A model generated the notes under the pieces. It had not been told where the DNA came from. It made no database searches and was given only the letters and a program-made list of their open reading frames with translations. A program made the position numbers and the translations under genes. A DNA stretch of 20,728 nt from Purshia tridentata (lineage: Eukaryota > Streptophyta > Magnoliopsida > Rosales > Rosaceae): NCBI GenBank assembly GCA_003254885.1, contig QANT01008802.1, forward strand, positions 1 through 20,728, in the 5' to 3' direction. Position 1 is the first letter of the stretch. Every line of letters starts with the position of its first letter. Shown piece after piece: positions 11,101 through 20,673 of the stretch.

Positions 11101-12563
11101 AAAAATTATAGGTATGGCAACAAGATATGATGTCAAGAGGGTAGATGCATGTTACATAAAGTTGACAAGAATTATTGGACATAAAATACGAGAGGAAGTT
11201 TGTAGGAGCAAGGCCACTATTTCATGTTTTTTTTAGTCTTGACATGAGATAATAAAATCATAGACGGTCTTGGGAAAGTCAAGTGAGGCAATTCTTTCAG
11301 ATTTAACTTTCAAATTTTATAAACTTTAGGTCTAACCGTCTAAGTGATGTAAAAAGTTTTTAAAGTCCTATTAATTAAAAAATAAGAATAACCTAGTTTT
11401 AAAAAGAATAATCATCTATGATTATGTTTAGCTATGCAATGATTGAGAATATAAAGGATAAATTAGCTATGAGATGACTAATTGACACAAACAAAGATGC
11501 AATTCCCAAAGAAAGGTAAATTTATCAATTTTTAAAGATTTTTTTGTAACATTTAAAAAAATTTTAAACAACAAGGAAATCATAGCATTTAGGGGACATA
11601 AACATTAAGGAATGGACAGTGTGATAATGGATAATCAATGCATGAACCAGACATGCCTTTCATATCTTGCCTATTTTTAATATACAGAATCTCTGATAGA
11701 AAATCTCTGAATGCTTCAAATTTCTTATGTACAAATCCAGTAGGTATTGCCATATATGAACATTACTTCATGCTCAGATGGTCTCTCTTTTTTTAGTATC
11801 TTATTTCTTCTTTTTTTATTTGTTTTTTTTTCTTTTTTTGTCTTTTCTCTTTAAGTTTTTACACTAGGTTCTCTATTAATTAATTATTAATCCAACTCTG
11901 AGAGAAGTGAGATTTTAACTTTGGGTAACATATGTAAGGGTAAATGCTTTTAATCATTAGAACAAGCCTCATACAGTCATACTAATCTAATTTATTTACT
12001 TTCAACATTTTGAGACTTTTTTTTTTTTAGGGAGATCAATATAACTCTTTTTATTAGAATAAAAAAAAAAACAGTAGTATTACTTAATTGACCCATATGT
12101 CTTATTAGGTTTTTGAAGATATAAATTTGTTTGTATATTAAAAATAATAGTTGATCCAGATGCATCTCAACTTCTAAGATCAGTAATAAATTAAATAAAA
12201 AATAATTTCTTTTAAAAAGATTAGAGATCTTGATCATATATATTAAAAAAATATTGGAAATTTCACTGAATTATATGTTATTTAGTTATTGAGTAGAACC
12301 CAGGAGGCCTCTCTTAGTCAAAAACTTCAAGTGAAAGAAGAACAAAGCTGTAGAGATAAATATAAATTTTAGAATAATTAAATGCAATCTCATCCCACAG
12401 TGGTCAGAAATTGAACCCTCCCCAGGAAACCTAAAGAAGAATTCTTGCATTTTATAATCATATGTGGACCAAATTATGGCAGCCCAAATGCGAATATATT
12501 ATAGTAATGGAAGGGACATGCTTCAAGACACATATATATAAACAACAAATTAAAAACAACAAG

Positions 12564-12583
12564 CATACATACATACATACATA
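12564..12583. repeat. (CATA)5 microsatellite
   Basis: Five perfect CATA units in the leader-like region described at 12501-12760. Confidence 0.9.
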
Positions 12584-12603
12584 ATCTTATAGCAATTTGC
12601 ACA

Positions 12604-12625
12604 TCTCTCTCTCTCTCTCTCTCTC
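12604..12625. repeat. (TC)11 microsatellite
   Basis: Eleven perfect TC units. Such CT tracts are typical close to plant transcription start sites, but they also occur at random. Confidence 0.9.
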
Positions 12626-12760
12626 CCCACCATTAATGAGACCAGGCAAGCAGCATATATGTAAGGGACAAAGCTAGGTCAGGGCTCTGATGCAGTCCCT
12701 ATCCATTTGGATTTTTGAGCTGAACCAACATACAGGATTGGTCAAAGATTGGCACATTTA

Positions 12761-14300
12761 AACCCCCTCTTAAAAAAATGTTGGTCCAACACTGCCTTTT
12801 TCTTGTTGGACTCTCTTTTGTGAAAAATGCATGTGGGAGTAGTTAGAAAATTAACCTGGTAAAGATATTTGAATCTGAGAAGGGGGGCATTATTACCCTT
12901 GTGAACAAAATAAACAAAGCTAAAAAAGAAAAAAGAATCTCACATACTATATTTTTAATATTTAAATAAAAAAAGAAAAAAGAAGCAGAGAAAGTAGCTC
13001 TTTTACATCTGGTTTATATTTTTAGGGCTATTTTTATATTGGGTGCAACAGAGATTGTGGATCCAGCAAACTTGAAAAGTTAAAAGATTTTTGAGCCAAG
13101 ACAAGAAACCCACCCACCAACTTCACATGATGTGCTATTTTTGTATAAAAATGAGTACAAATAATGCAATAACCTAACATTAACCTACTGGGGGAGGAGC
13201 GCACATGCCTACTTAGCATTAGTTTAATGATAATGATACACATATAGGGCCTATTGGCATTCTACTAAATTACATTTTCTCTACAACTGTTTGTCATATA
13301 TTGTCTGAAAAATATTTATCCGCCGAGACACACACAAAAAAAAAAATCTCAAAATTTTAAATCTTCAATTGAAAAAAAAGGATGTTTAAGAATTAACTCT
13401 CAAGTTATAGGTGTTAAAAACAACTCTAATAACATAAGTACTCCCTAATATTCGAATGACACCCCTCTTACTCGAAAAACAATTGTATAATAATATTTTA
13501 TTTATTCATATCTAGATTCTCTCATAATAATATATACTAACATAACATGTCACCTAGACCTATTTAGTAGTTACCCCACATTTATTAATCAAAATTCCAA
13601 AAAAAGTTATAATAACTCAAGTATTATGGTTCTTGTTAACCGCCTATATGATCTGGGGTTGAAGAATGAAGATGATGGGGAATGGGCGTTTGAGCAAAAG
13701 GCACTTTAGAGTACATGTGGGGGTGGTGGTGTTGTGTTCGCATAGAGAGGTTGATTAGTTAGGTGCCTTAATCTTTGCCATCTTCTCACGTTATTTATGT
13801 TGACATTTTCTGTCATATGGGCTTAATGGGCATGCCATGAATCGGTCGGGAAGCTTCTTTGTACGGAAAAAGGTTTAGCAGATTAACAAACTTATCCAAA
13901 AAATTGAATAGGAAGGAATATATGTATATATGGAAATTTGTTTGCTACACCCTCTCACTATGAAGCTGTTAATCTAAATCAATAATTAAGTAGGTTATTA
14001 ACGATAGATGTGCTTTTAAATCTTCGTTCCACACTTTTTCACTAGTGAAGTTAATTTGAAACAAGCTTTCAAAAAGTTACTTTTGGGTCCAATGATGAAA
14101 TTTCCCTTCAGCTCTATAAATTTGCCAACTTATGTACCCTTCATCAAAATTTGGAGGACGAAAACATTAGGGCAGTGGGGCTAGAAAGGGTTTTTCATTG
14201 GCCAAGTGGGACTAGAACGGTTAACGTTGCAATTCTTGTGTAAGGCTCCAAAATTGAAGATAGGATTTGAAGGTACCACTTGCTATACTTTTAAAAGGTC
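12761..14300. other. Gene-poor AT-rich intergenic stretch
   Basis: No recognised gene. The GC-richer patch 13620-13740 contains a 27-codon frame from ATG 13626 to stop 13709 (reads M-V-L-V-N-R-L-Y-D-L-G-L and ends F-E-Q-K-A-L) with plausible codon use but no known family. A TATA-like CTATAAATT at about 14114 has no gene after it on the plus strand. Confidence 0.5.
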
Positions 14301-14609
14301 CTTACATCAACGATAAGGCTTTTTCTCGTTTGTTGTTGATAAGTTGATGACATGATGATGCTATATATAATAGCAGACACACTGGGATCAAACCTTTGAT
14401 CACATTATTGCAGAGTCTAGAACACAATAATGCAACTTCAAGCACAACCACACAACAAGACATCACTGAATATAAGTGAACAACAACAGACACGAACAAG
14501 GAACAAAAATTCTCTGAAATTTCATCTTCCATTGATATACATGAGTGTATGTACATGTTACAGTGTGATGATTGAAGCCTCAAACATATGCTCCCTCATT
14601 CTCACTCTC

Positions 14610-14646
14610 TGTCAACCTCCGACTAGCTTTGCTTGTCGGGTTGACA
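14610..14646 (-). other. Stem-loop in the MORN gene 3' UTR
   Basis: TGTCAACC..CGAC (14610-14623) pairs with GTCGGGTTGACA (14635-14646): 12 base pairs with a 2-nt bulge and an 11-nt loop, just past the MORN stop (14705) on the minus strand. It would lie in the 3' UTR of the mRNA. The pairing is visible; any role in stability or 3'-end formation is speculation. Confidence 0.5.
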
Positions 14647-14704
14647 TCTCCAAAGCACTTAAAATTAGTAAAATTTACACTACCAAAACAAAAGTAGTAG
14701 TCTT

Positions 14705-16712
14705 TTAGACATTTGTGTCACAAAATTTGCCATCCATTCGGTTTTGAACAGCTTTGACAGCAGCAACTCTGGCAGCAGTGGCAGCCCTATTCGCAGCCAT
14801 CACTGCCTTATTCACCTGTTCGTCTACCCGGCGTAGGTTAATAGCATTCTCTGCAGCTTTCGCAGCAGCCTGCAATTTTACAACAAGAAAAGGTTGAACA
14901 ATGAAATTAAGTATGCAAACCTTTGACTTGGAATGAAATATGTTAAAGTACCAGAACTGAATGAGACAAGAACAATACCTGAACTGCTCGAAGAACTGCA
15001 TCGGTTAGCGGCATAAGAGGGTGCTTAAGGGTGCCACCATCCCACACACCACATCTTGTGTCACCATTTCGGAAAGTATACATGCCATAGCCTTGCTTAC
15101 GGCCCTCATGCCATGACCCCTCATAGCAATGGCCATTAGCAAAGTGATAGATGCCGAATCCATGGATTTTGTCTCCAAAATACTCCCCTGCATATCTATC
15201 TCCATTTCTACAACAAAATCAAAGTTACTATCATTGTCAGGTTCCTTCTTTAAAGTCTTAAGAATAAATTAATCAAGAAAACACATACCATCCATCACTT
15301 ACGGTTTCAGCATCAAATTAAACTCAATGTAAGATGACTTAAGTGCATAATTGAATTGCATAGCAGGAAGAAAAAATAAAATAAAATCTTTAATTAAAAA
15401 CAGAACCATCAAGGAAACTATAATTACAAAGCAATACCTAAGGGATTCTACCTTGGATCTATTAACAGAAAACCAAAAAACAAATCAAGCAACAACAATC
15501 AAATTCCACTGTTTTATTCATCCTGAACAGTTCAAAAATAGTAACCCAATATGAACACAGGTCAAAACACACACAATCAAGAAATTAAGAAAAATCAAAC
15601 AAACCAAAAAATACAATTCAAGCTAAAAATCCACTCATACATGCTTAACCCACAAGATTACATATTAAATTCCAAACAATGAAAAAGGATGAATATTCAC
15701 TGTACTATCAACGAAAACAAACCAAACAACAAAAAACCCAAAATTAGTAACCCAAAAAAAGAAATTTGAAAAAAAAAATTTGAAGAACTGACCTAAAATG
15801 GTAGCACCCAAGTCCATGCTTGGCTCCATACTTGAATTCACCAACATAACAGCTACCATCAGAGCAAGTCTGTAATCCAACGCCATGACTCTGCCCATTA
15901 CACCACTCCCCAGAATACGAGTCCCCTGTATAGAATCTATAAACCCCATAACCATGTCTAGAGCCCTGCCTGTACTGACCCTTATATCTACTCCCTCTAG
16001 ACCAGCTCTCTATACCATACCCATCGTACCTCCCATCGATCCAATCCCCTTCGTACCTCCCATTCACGAAGTAATTGTAAACCCCACTCCCATTACACTT
16101 CCCCTTGTGGAACTCGCCCTCGTAGAAATCGCCATTGCTGTAGAACTCGACCCCTTCACGGATAATTTTTCGGTCTTTTCGGGCGTCTTTCGCCTGCGGG
16201 TCGGACCCTATGAACCACTTAACCGGCTTCGTTTTGGTTTTGCAAAACCAGAACCGCTTCGCGTTCTCGTCCCATGAGTGCTTGAGGACTGATACGCTGT
16301 GGTGGATCAGACCCTTGTTCTTGTTCGCGAGAAAAAGAGTGACAGCGACGAAGACCAGAGCCAGGAGGAGGTTCTCCGAAGTGGGTATCTCTTCCCTTCT
16401 GACGTAGACGAAGATGAAGAAGACGAAAGAGCTGAAGAGAGTGAAAAGCGCGAGCAAAACCATGGCCAGGTACTGATGGTTGTTGATCCGGTTCGAACCG
16501 GTCCTCGGCGTCGAACCGGACCGGAGGGGCTTATTATTATTACTACAATTCTTGGGCTTCTGCTCTTCTTCGTCGTACTGTTGATGAGCAGTGATAACGT
16601 CCTCCTCGGTGACGGAGGAGAGGCTGTGAATGGAGGATCGGATGGTGGGCGAGGACCGCAGAAGCGACGACTGGGTCCTCGTAAGCTTCGCCTGGCTTTT
16701 CTGGCTGTCCAT
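14705..16712 (-). CDS. Membrane-anchored MORN-repeat protein, 3 exons, 437 aa
   Basis: Exons on the minus strand: 16712-15793, 15207-14979, 14869-14705; introns of 585 and 109 bp are GT-AG (phases 2 and 0), coding sum 1314 nt. The N-terminus is Ser/Thr/Arg-rich (1-37), followed by an acidic patch, then two hydrophobic segments (about 81-103 and 113-130) that suggest membrane anchoring. Seven MORN repeats (Y-x-G-x-x-x-x-G) start at residues 197, 220, 243, 266, 289, 312 and 335, exactly 23 apart; an eighth at 358 is degenerate (R-C-G-V-W). The C-terminus (about 377-437) is an Ala-rich helix, probably coiled coil. MORN repeats bind membranes, phosphoinositides or proteins. Relatives in Arabidopsis are annotated as 'SET7/9 family' through the MORN part only; no SET domain is present here, so that name would mislead. 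The family includes proteins linked to flowering-time control (MRF1-like), but orthology is not proved. Retaining intron 1 would end the protein 16 residues after F306. Confidence 0.92.
15208..15792 (-). other. Intron 1 of the MORN gene (585 bp)
   Basis: Donor GTCAGT after phase-2 AG, acceptor TTGTAG. A-rich on the plus strand, so U-rich in the transcript, as usual for plant introns. Frames inside (for example plus strand near 15351-15554) are not supported as genes. Confidence 0.85.
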
Positions 16713-16749
16713 CGGAGAATGATTGATTCAATCCCAACCGTCGATCGAA

Positions 16750-16787
<38 letters not shown>

Positions 16788-17035
16788 TCCCTACTGAACC
16801 GTCGACCTCCTGTACCGCGAGATTGTTATCACCACCGTTCTTGGCCTCGAGACCACCACCGGCGACATCTCACACGCAAAAGAAACACACCCGGCGCAAG
16901 TTAGCACCAACCAACCGAACAAACCCCTTTGGAAATTCACAGAGACAGACAGAGAGAGTGTGTGAGACTGTGGAGTTTGTCTGGAGAACTGGACCGGCTT
17001 CTTCTTGCGGATTTTGATTTTATTTATTTATGCTT
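16713..17035 (-). promoter_or_regulatory. 5' leader and core promoter of the MORN gene
   Basis: Upstream of ATG 16712 on the minus strand lies a purine-rich leader with the (CTTT)8 tract, then GC-richer sequence. ATAAATAAATAAA-type sequence at 17020-17031 (read on the minus strand) could serve as a TATA element and would place transcription start near 16990, giving a leader of about 280 nt. Frames on either strand in this leader are not called as genes. Start position is inferred. Confidence 0.4.
16757..16788. repeat. (CTTT)8 microsatellite in the MORN gene 5' leader
   Basis: Eight perfect CTTT units, 45-76 bp upstream of the ATG; in the mRNA this is a GAAA repeat. Probably length-variable between individuals. 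Confidence 0.9.
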
Positions 17036-17043
17036 TTGCATTG

Positions 17044-17045
<2 letters not shown>

Positions 17046-17073
<28 letters not shown>
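17046..17073. repeat. (GA)14 microsatellite upstream of the MORN gene
   Basis: Fourteen perfect GA units just upstream of the candidate TATA element; on the gene strand this is (TC)14. GA/CT tracts are targets of GAGA-binding BBR/BPC factors in plants. Confidence 0.9.
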
Positions 17074-17077
<4 letters not shown>

Positions 17078-17086
17078 GATTTAATC

Positions 17087-17145
17087 TGGGCTGTTAGATC
17101 TCTATCCAGCGGTGGATGTTTGAGATAGAGTTTGGGCCGTTGGAT
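17087..17145 (-). promoter_or_regulatory. Repeated TGGGCY plus GTTRGAT elements in the MORN promoter
   Basis: TGGGCT (17087-17092) and TGGGCC (17133-17138) sit inside a longer direct repeat GGGCYGTTRGAT at 17088 and 17134, 46 bp apart. Site II (TGGGCY) motifs are TCP-type binding sites. Distance to the inferred transcription start is about 100-150 bp. Confidence 0.45.
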
Positions 17146-17234
17146 TGAATTAGGAAAGTCCCGGTCTTGACGGGAAGATGTGGTCGTCGGATCTAGATTC
17201 GGCTTCGGCTGCTTTTCGCTTTTCTGTGCAGGCC

Positions 17235-17244
17235 GGCACGTGCC
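17235..17244. promoter_or_regulatory. Perfect palindromic G-box GGCACGTGCC
   Basis: The ten-base palindrome contains CACGTG (17237-17242), bound by plant bHLH (PIF-type) and bZIP factors. It lies about 525 bp upstream of the MORN start and is the only CACGTG I noticed in this promoter. Binding is not shown. Confidence 0.5.
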
Positions 17245-17344
17245 AGCGCCAGGTCATCATCATCTTTCCTGGGCAACGTTCCCCTGCAGCGTAGTCCCAT
17301 GGTGTTAAACCCTACTCCAACTTCAGTTCATCCAGGCCTTATTA

Positions 17345-18960
17345 GGTAACGAGGTGGATGGTTTATAGCTTTAAAATTGTTTTCTTGAATTATGATTATT
17401 AATAAACAACAATTATCATCATTTTATTAAGATTATATTATTATTCTTGGAGATGCAATGCATAATAGGGTGAGATTCTTAGGAGTTGATCAAGTGAAAG
17501 TTGCTTGGGGAATCACTTTACATAGAAAAGAAAATCAGTAATGGTGATATGTGTGACAGTGTGACAAAATCACAAGTAACAAGCACAAATTTTTTTTATT
17601 TTTTTATGGAAAAAGAGCAAAATATTACTAACCAAGAAAATGCAAGTGGGGCCCACCCATTTTAGGGCAACTTGTAATAAATGGGCCGTGGAAAATTCTC
17701 AAAACTGTGTGTCTAATTTATTTGTCATCTCATGCATAGCTTCTTATTCTATACATAAAGGAGCTCTAGATGTTAGAGATTGAGCCCAATTTGCATTTAA
17801 TGTATACCAAAATATCAGCCTATGAAGCATGTGAAAAAGTAGCAGAGAATTGTAAATTGTACCGTGGAAAAAGGTTTAGTTACTAGCTAAGCTAGTTTCA
17901 AACTTTCTAATGTTGTCCTCTTTGTACTTTTTATTCTTACATTAAAAGATCAATAGGTGAAGGTCGGTAAGGAGTAATGATGACCTTCAAACCTTCTAGA
18001 CTACAGTTCTCAAATATGTAAAATAATTGAATTTACCATACATATGATGTAGTTTGTGAATAATTAGACTTATTCAGAATTCACTTGAAAAATAATGGGA
18101 AGTTTCTTTTCACTTTCCTTTTATCACCTACAAGTCTACAACCTGTACGACAAGTAAAAAATAATGGCCCACATAAGGATTAAAGACGTTACCTGGGTCA
18201 CCTCATTTTTCAAAATTGTAATTTTGATAATGTAGAGTGAGAAAAAAAAGAGAGGGTGGAATGAAAGGAAAAGCCAAAATTGCAAACTTAATATCAATTC
18301 AGGTACCAAGTCGGACATACAATCCGTGCTCTCGATAAACCATAGTTCAAATGAGCCAATTGGGAAGAGAGACAAGGTTGCATATAAACTCACACATCTT
18401 ATGTGTCAGACTACTACGTTGCACATAACAATAGTTGGAACATATGACGTTAAAAATTTGACCAAAATCTTTACTCAGGCCCTGCCTAAAGCAAAGCATA
18501 AAGAAAGCCAGAAAAATACGCATATAGACCTAATTTCTCATATCTGAATCACTAGGTACATAGAAAGCTTTCAAAGATACATCAAGATTTCTCACTCATT
18601 CAGTCATTTCAAATTTTATTGCTGAACAGTGAAACTCTTTCACGCTCTTCTCTACAAAGTGACAAACCAGAAACTTCAAGTCCACGAAACAAGCATAATA
18701 TTTGTCAAAATTTGCAGGCTACCAACTGTTGGTAATGGTGTAATCTCAACTAGATAATATATTATGTATTTTTGTGTGACATATTGTCAAATTACTTTCT
18801 GCAATTAATTAGTTGTAGTACTCAGATAAACACAAGTGGATAGTTAATCAGCCAGGTACCTTTCACTTGTACTGTTTAAAATACAATTAATATGTTTGAT
18901 ATAAAATCTTAGTAATCGCTGACTTGAAACTGATTAACTGATAATGTTATTTATGCAAAT
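17345..18960. other. AT-rich intergenic stretch without recognisable genes
   Basis: Scattered GGCCCA/TGGGCC motifs occur at 17648-17687 (for example GGGGCCCACC), but no gene follows them. Frames at 18136-18393 (-) and 18326-18547 (+) overlap each other and show no family, conserved motif or splice context. No tRNA or transposon was recognised. Confidence 0.5.
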
Positions 18961-18967
18961 CCTAGCC

Positions 18968-19010
18968 TGATGATAACTCTGTATCCATATATATATATAT
19001 ATGCCATGNT

Positions 19011-19049
<39 letters not shown>

Positions 19050-19158
19050 ATGTTTATATAGATAAATGCGATAACAATTACCAGATGATGATAACTCTGT
19101 ATCCATATATATATATATATGCCATGTTTATATAGATAAATGCGATAACAATTACCAG
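18968..19158. repeat. Tandem duplication, 118-bp and 74-bp copies, with inserted (AT)17
   Basis: Copy 1 (18968-19085) and copy 2 (19086-19158) share TGATGATAACTCTGTATCC, an (AT)8 tract and a 3' part ending GCGATAACAATTACCAG. Copy 1 differs by one extra 44-nt block (GCCATGNTCC plus (AT)17) and one base change (GCAATG versus GCCATG). The undetermined base N is at 19009, inside the extra block. Confidence 0.88.
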
Positions 19159-19159
19159 T

Positions 19160-20490
19160 TAATTAGTAATTTAATAAAGCAGTTACTATATATGTTTTAA
19201 GTCAACTTTAGCAGTGAATAGACATGTCATTTACTTACATACAATAAAAATTATGGCTCTACGATGTATATTCATAATTGAAACAGTTCATTTTTTTAGA
19301 TCACTTTTTAAAGATTATTATTGAAAAAAATCAATCGAATCAGAAATTATTTAGTTATATAATTGTTATCAAATAAATAAAAGTTCAAACAGTTATTTAA
19401 TTATAAAACACTAACTGGTAACTATTTGAGCATTACTATACTAATATGAAAGTTTTACTTTCTAGAATTAAAATGTCAATTTATTGGACCACAATATGCT
19501 CACTATCTTAGTATTGATACTAACCAACAAGAATCGTATATCGGAACTGTTATAATATTTCATGCTTTAATCTGCATCTATCAAGGGAAGATTTTATTGA
19601 TTTGATTATAAAAAGTTATCGATTGCATGATTAAATAAAAGGAAAAGAAAACAGGTTCAACTTGCATATAAAGTTATAAACAAGCTGAAGGATTCCAATT
19701 GCAAATTGGAGGACTGAGATTCAATTATTTAAGTTCAGGCTCAAAATTGATTCACGGGTTTTAATGAAAAGATAATGTGATAATGTGACATATATCGGTA
19801 TCCTAGCATAATTATCAATCACAATCTCTTGCAAATCTACATGTAACTCATCAATTTCAATCAAAACCAAATGTAAGTTAACCCATCACTTTCAATCAAA
19901 ACCAAATAGAAACGATCGTGTGTATAACCGAAACCAAATAGTAATTTGATGTAGTACATCAGTTTAATTAGTCCACTTATTCATATGAAAGCCAGAGTGG
20001 AGTTGTTTTGGGTCAATATATAATTAGGGCTGCCCAACATAGGAATAGAAAGAAATGGCAAAAGCCCAACAAACAAAAGTAACCCAATCCAAAACAACAC
20101 CCAAAATATAGAAATAACTAGAAATAGGTCTAATTTTAAAAGGTTATTCAGACTAAAACCATATAGAAATTTAAATTAATACTTAAATCTAATTTTTTAG
20201 CATGAGGTCCAAAAAATAGACTTTTTAAAATTTTGACTCAGATTATCTCTTAAAATTAAGATAATCAATATGAATTAATTTTAAAAATGAAAGATAATAT
20301 ATGTTCAGACATATTTAATACAAACATTCAAGATTATCTAGTTTTATATTTTTTAATTTGAAATAATAAATGATAATATCTATTTATATTATATAATAAA
20401 AAATATATTAACTTATAAAAAATAATCAAACAAGTAAGAGAAAAAAAAATATATATATATAGGTACATTTTAATTCTACCAATATCTGGG
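19160..20490. other. Very AT-rich intergenic stretch
   Basis: No gene recognised. Contains a short tandem direct repeat (19843-19940) and poly-A with an AT run at 20440-20460. It resembles decayed non-coding DNA. Confidence 0.5.
19843..19940. repeat. Short direct repeat, two good copies and one decayed copy
   Basis: TTTCAATCAAAACCAAAT occurs at 19855-19872 and 19890-19907 (35-bp spacing), each preceded by a similar GTWAMYCATCA-like sequence. A third decayed copy (AACCGAAACCAAATAGTAA) lies near 19926-19944. Confidence 0.65.
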
Positions 20491-20502
20491 TTGGTATGTG
20501 TG

Positions 20503-20522
20503 TATATATATATATATATATA
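20503..20522. repeat. (TA)10 microsatellite
   Basis: Ten perfect TA units preceded by TGTGTG. Confidence 0.9.
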
Positions 20523-20606
20523 AGCTTCATTTTTTGAGTATTGAGGGTAAATCTCATATTTTCACCTCATCTCTTTTTAGGGTATAGAATGTGTTCAATA
20601 GAGGCG

Positions 20607-20673
20607 TTATGTTAGGGTTTAGCTCTGGGATTTCGGGTGGAGTCCAAAATCCTGGAGCTAAATCATAACATAA
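20607..20673 (+). ncRNA. Strong 67-nt hairpin, possible small-RNA precursor
   Basis: Arm 20607-20633 pairs with arm 20647-20673. As plus-strand RNA it has 23 Watson-Crick pairs, 3 G-U pairs (20617/20663, 20626/20654, 20627/20653) and one G-A mismatch (20615/20665). The loop 20634-20646 can form a further TGG/CCA stem. GGC (20603-20605) and GCC (20676-20678) extend the base across a 1x2 internal loop. Substitutions between the arms favour G-U pairs on the plus strand. It matches no microRNA I know; a tiny inverted-repeat element remnant is an alternative. Confidence 0.35.

Larger units (their letters stand above)
6962..12500. other. Long AT-rich intergenic region without recognisable genes
   Basis: Frames on both strands are short and broken and show no protein family I recognise. 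The longest plus-strand ones, 9624-9806 (60 codons) and 10982-11236 (84 codons), have no clear upstream context or flanking exon signals and are left uncalled. Visible content: an alternating purine-pyrimidine tract (7594-7625), a short perfect stem (7958-7978), a 30-bp-spaced AT repeat (8126-8173), poly-T and poly-A tracts near 11780-12070, and scattered TTGAC motifs. No terminal repeats or transposase or polymerase motifs were found, so old degraded elements are possible but unproved. Confidence 0.55.
12501..12760 (+). promoter_or_regulatory. Promoter-like stretch: TATA box and CT-rich leader without an evident gene
   Basis: A strong TATA motif TATATATAAA (12533-12542) is followed at about 20-95 nt by an AC-rich leader, (CATA)5 at 12564-12583 and (TC)11 at 12604-12625. 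This is the usual order of a plant core promoter and pyrimidine-rich 5' leader. The first ATG downstream (12636-12638) opens only a 13-codon frame ending at 12677. No exon with a recognised protein follows, so the transcript, if any, is non-coding or the gene was lost. I matched no known microRNA in it from memory. The motifs are seen; transcription is inference. Confidence 0.3.

Noticed and set aside
11261..11342. TAGACGGT / ACCGTCTA pair, considered as terminal inverted repeats of a small transposon
   Set aside because: Only 8 bp, with no target-site duplication or extension of the repeats. Expected by chance in several kb.
12640..12830. Possible known microRNA precursor after the CT-rich leader
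   Set aside because: I compared it from memory with common plant families (156-172, 319, 390-408 and others) and found no match. The only inverted pair is 8-11 bp with a long unpaired loop.
15005..15205. 66-codon minus-strand frame beginning M-E-I-D-M-Q
   Set aside because: Wrong reading frame of MORN exon 2. The correct frame gives MORN repeats 6-8 and joins exons 1 and 3 in phase.
16490..16506. CCGGTTCGAACCGG palindrome, considered as a tRNA T-arm
   Set aside because: It lies inside MORN coding sequence (encoding the T-G-S-N-R region), and no acceptor or anticodon arms surround it.
16299..16904. 201-codon plus-strand frame across the MORN start
   Set aside because: Antisense to MORN exon 1 and its leader. 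It includes the translated CTTT repeat and low-complexity stretches, and the minus-strand gene explains the sequence.
18136..18547. Overlapping frames on both strands (85 and 73 codons)
   Set aside because: Neither shows a conserved motif, splice context or promoter. They overlap on opposite strands in AT-rich DNA.
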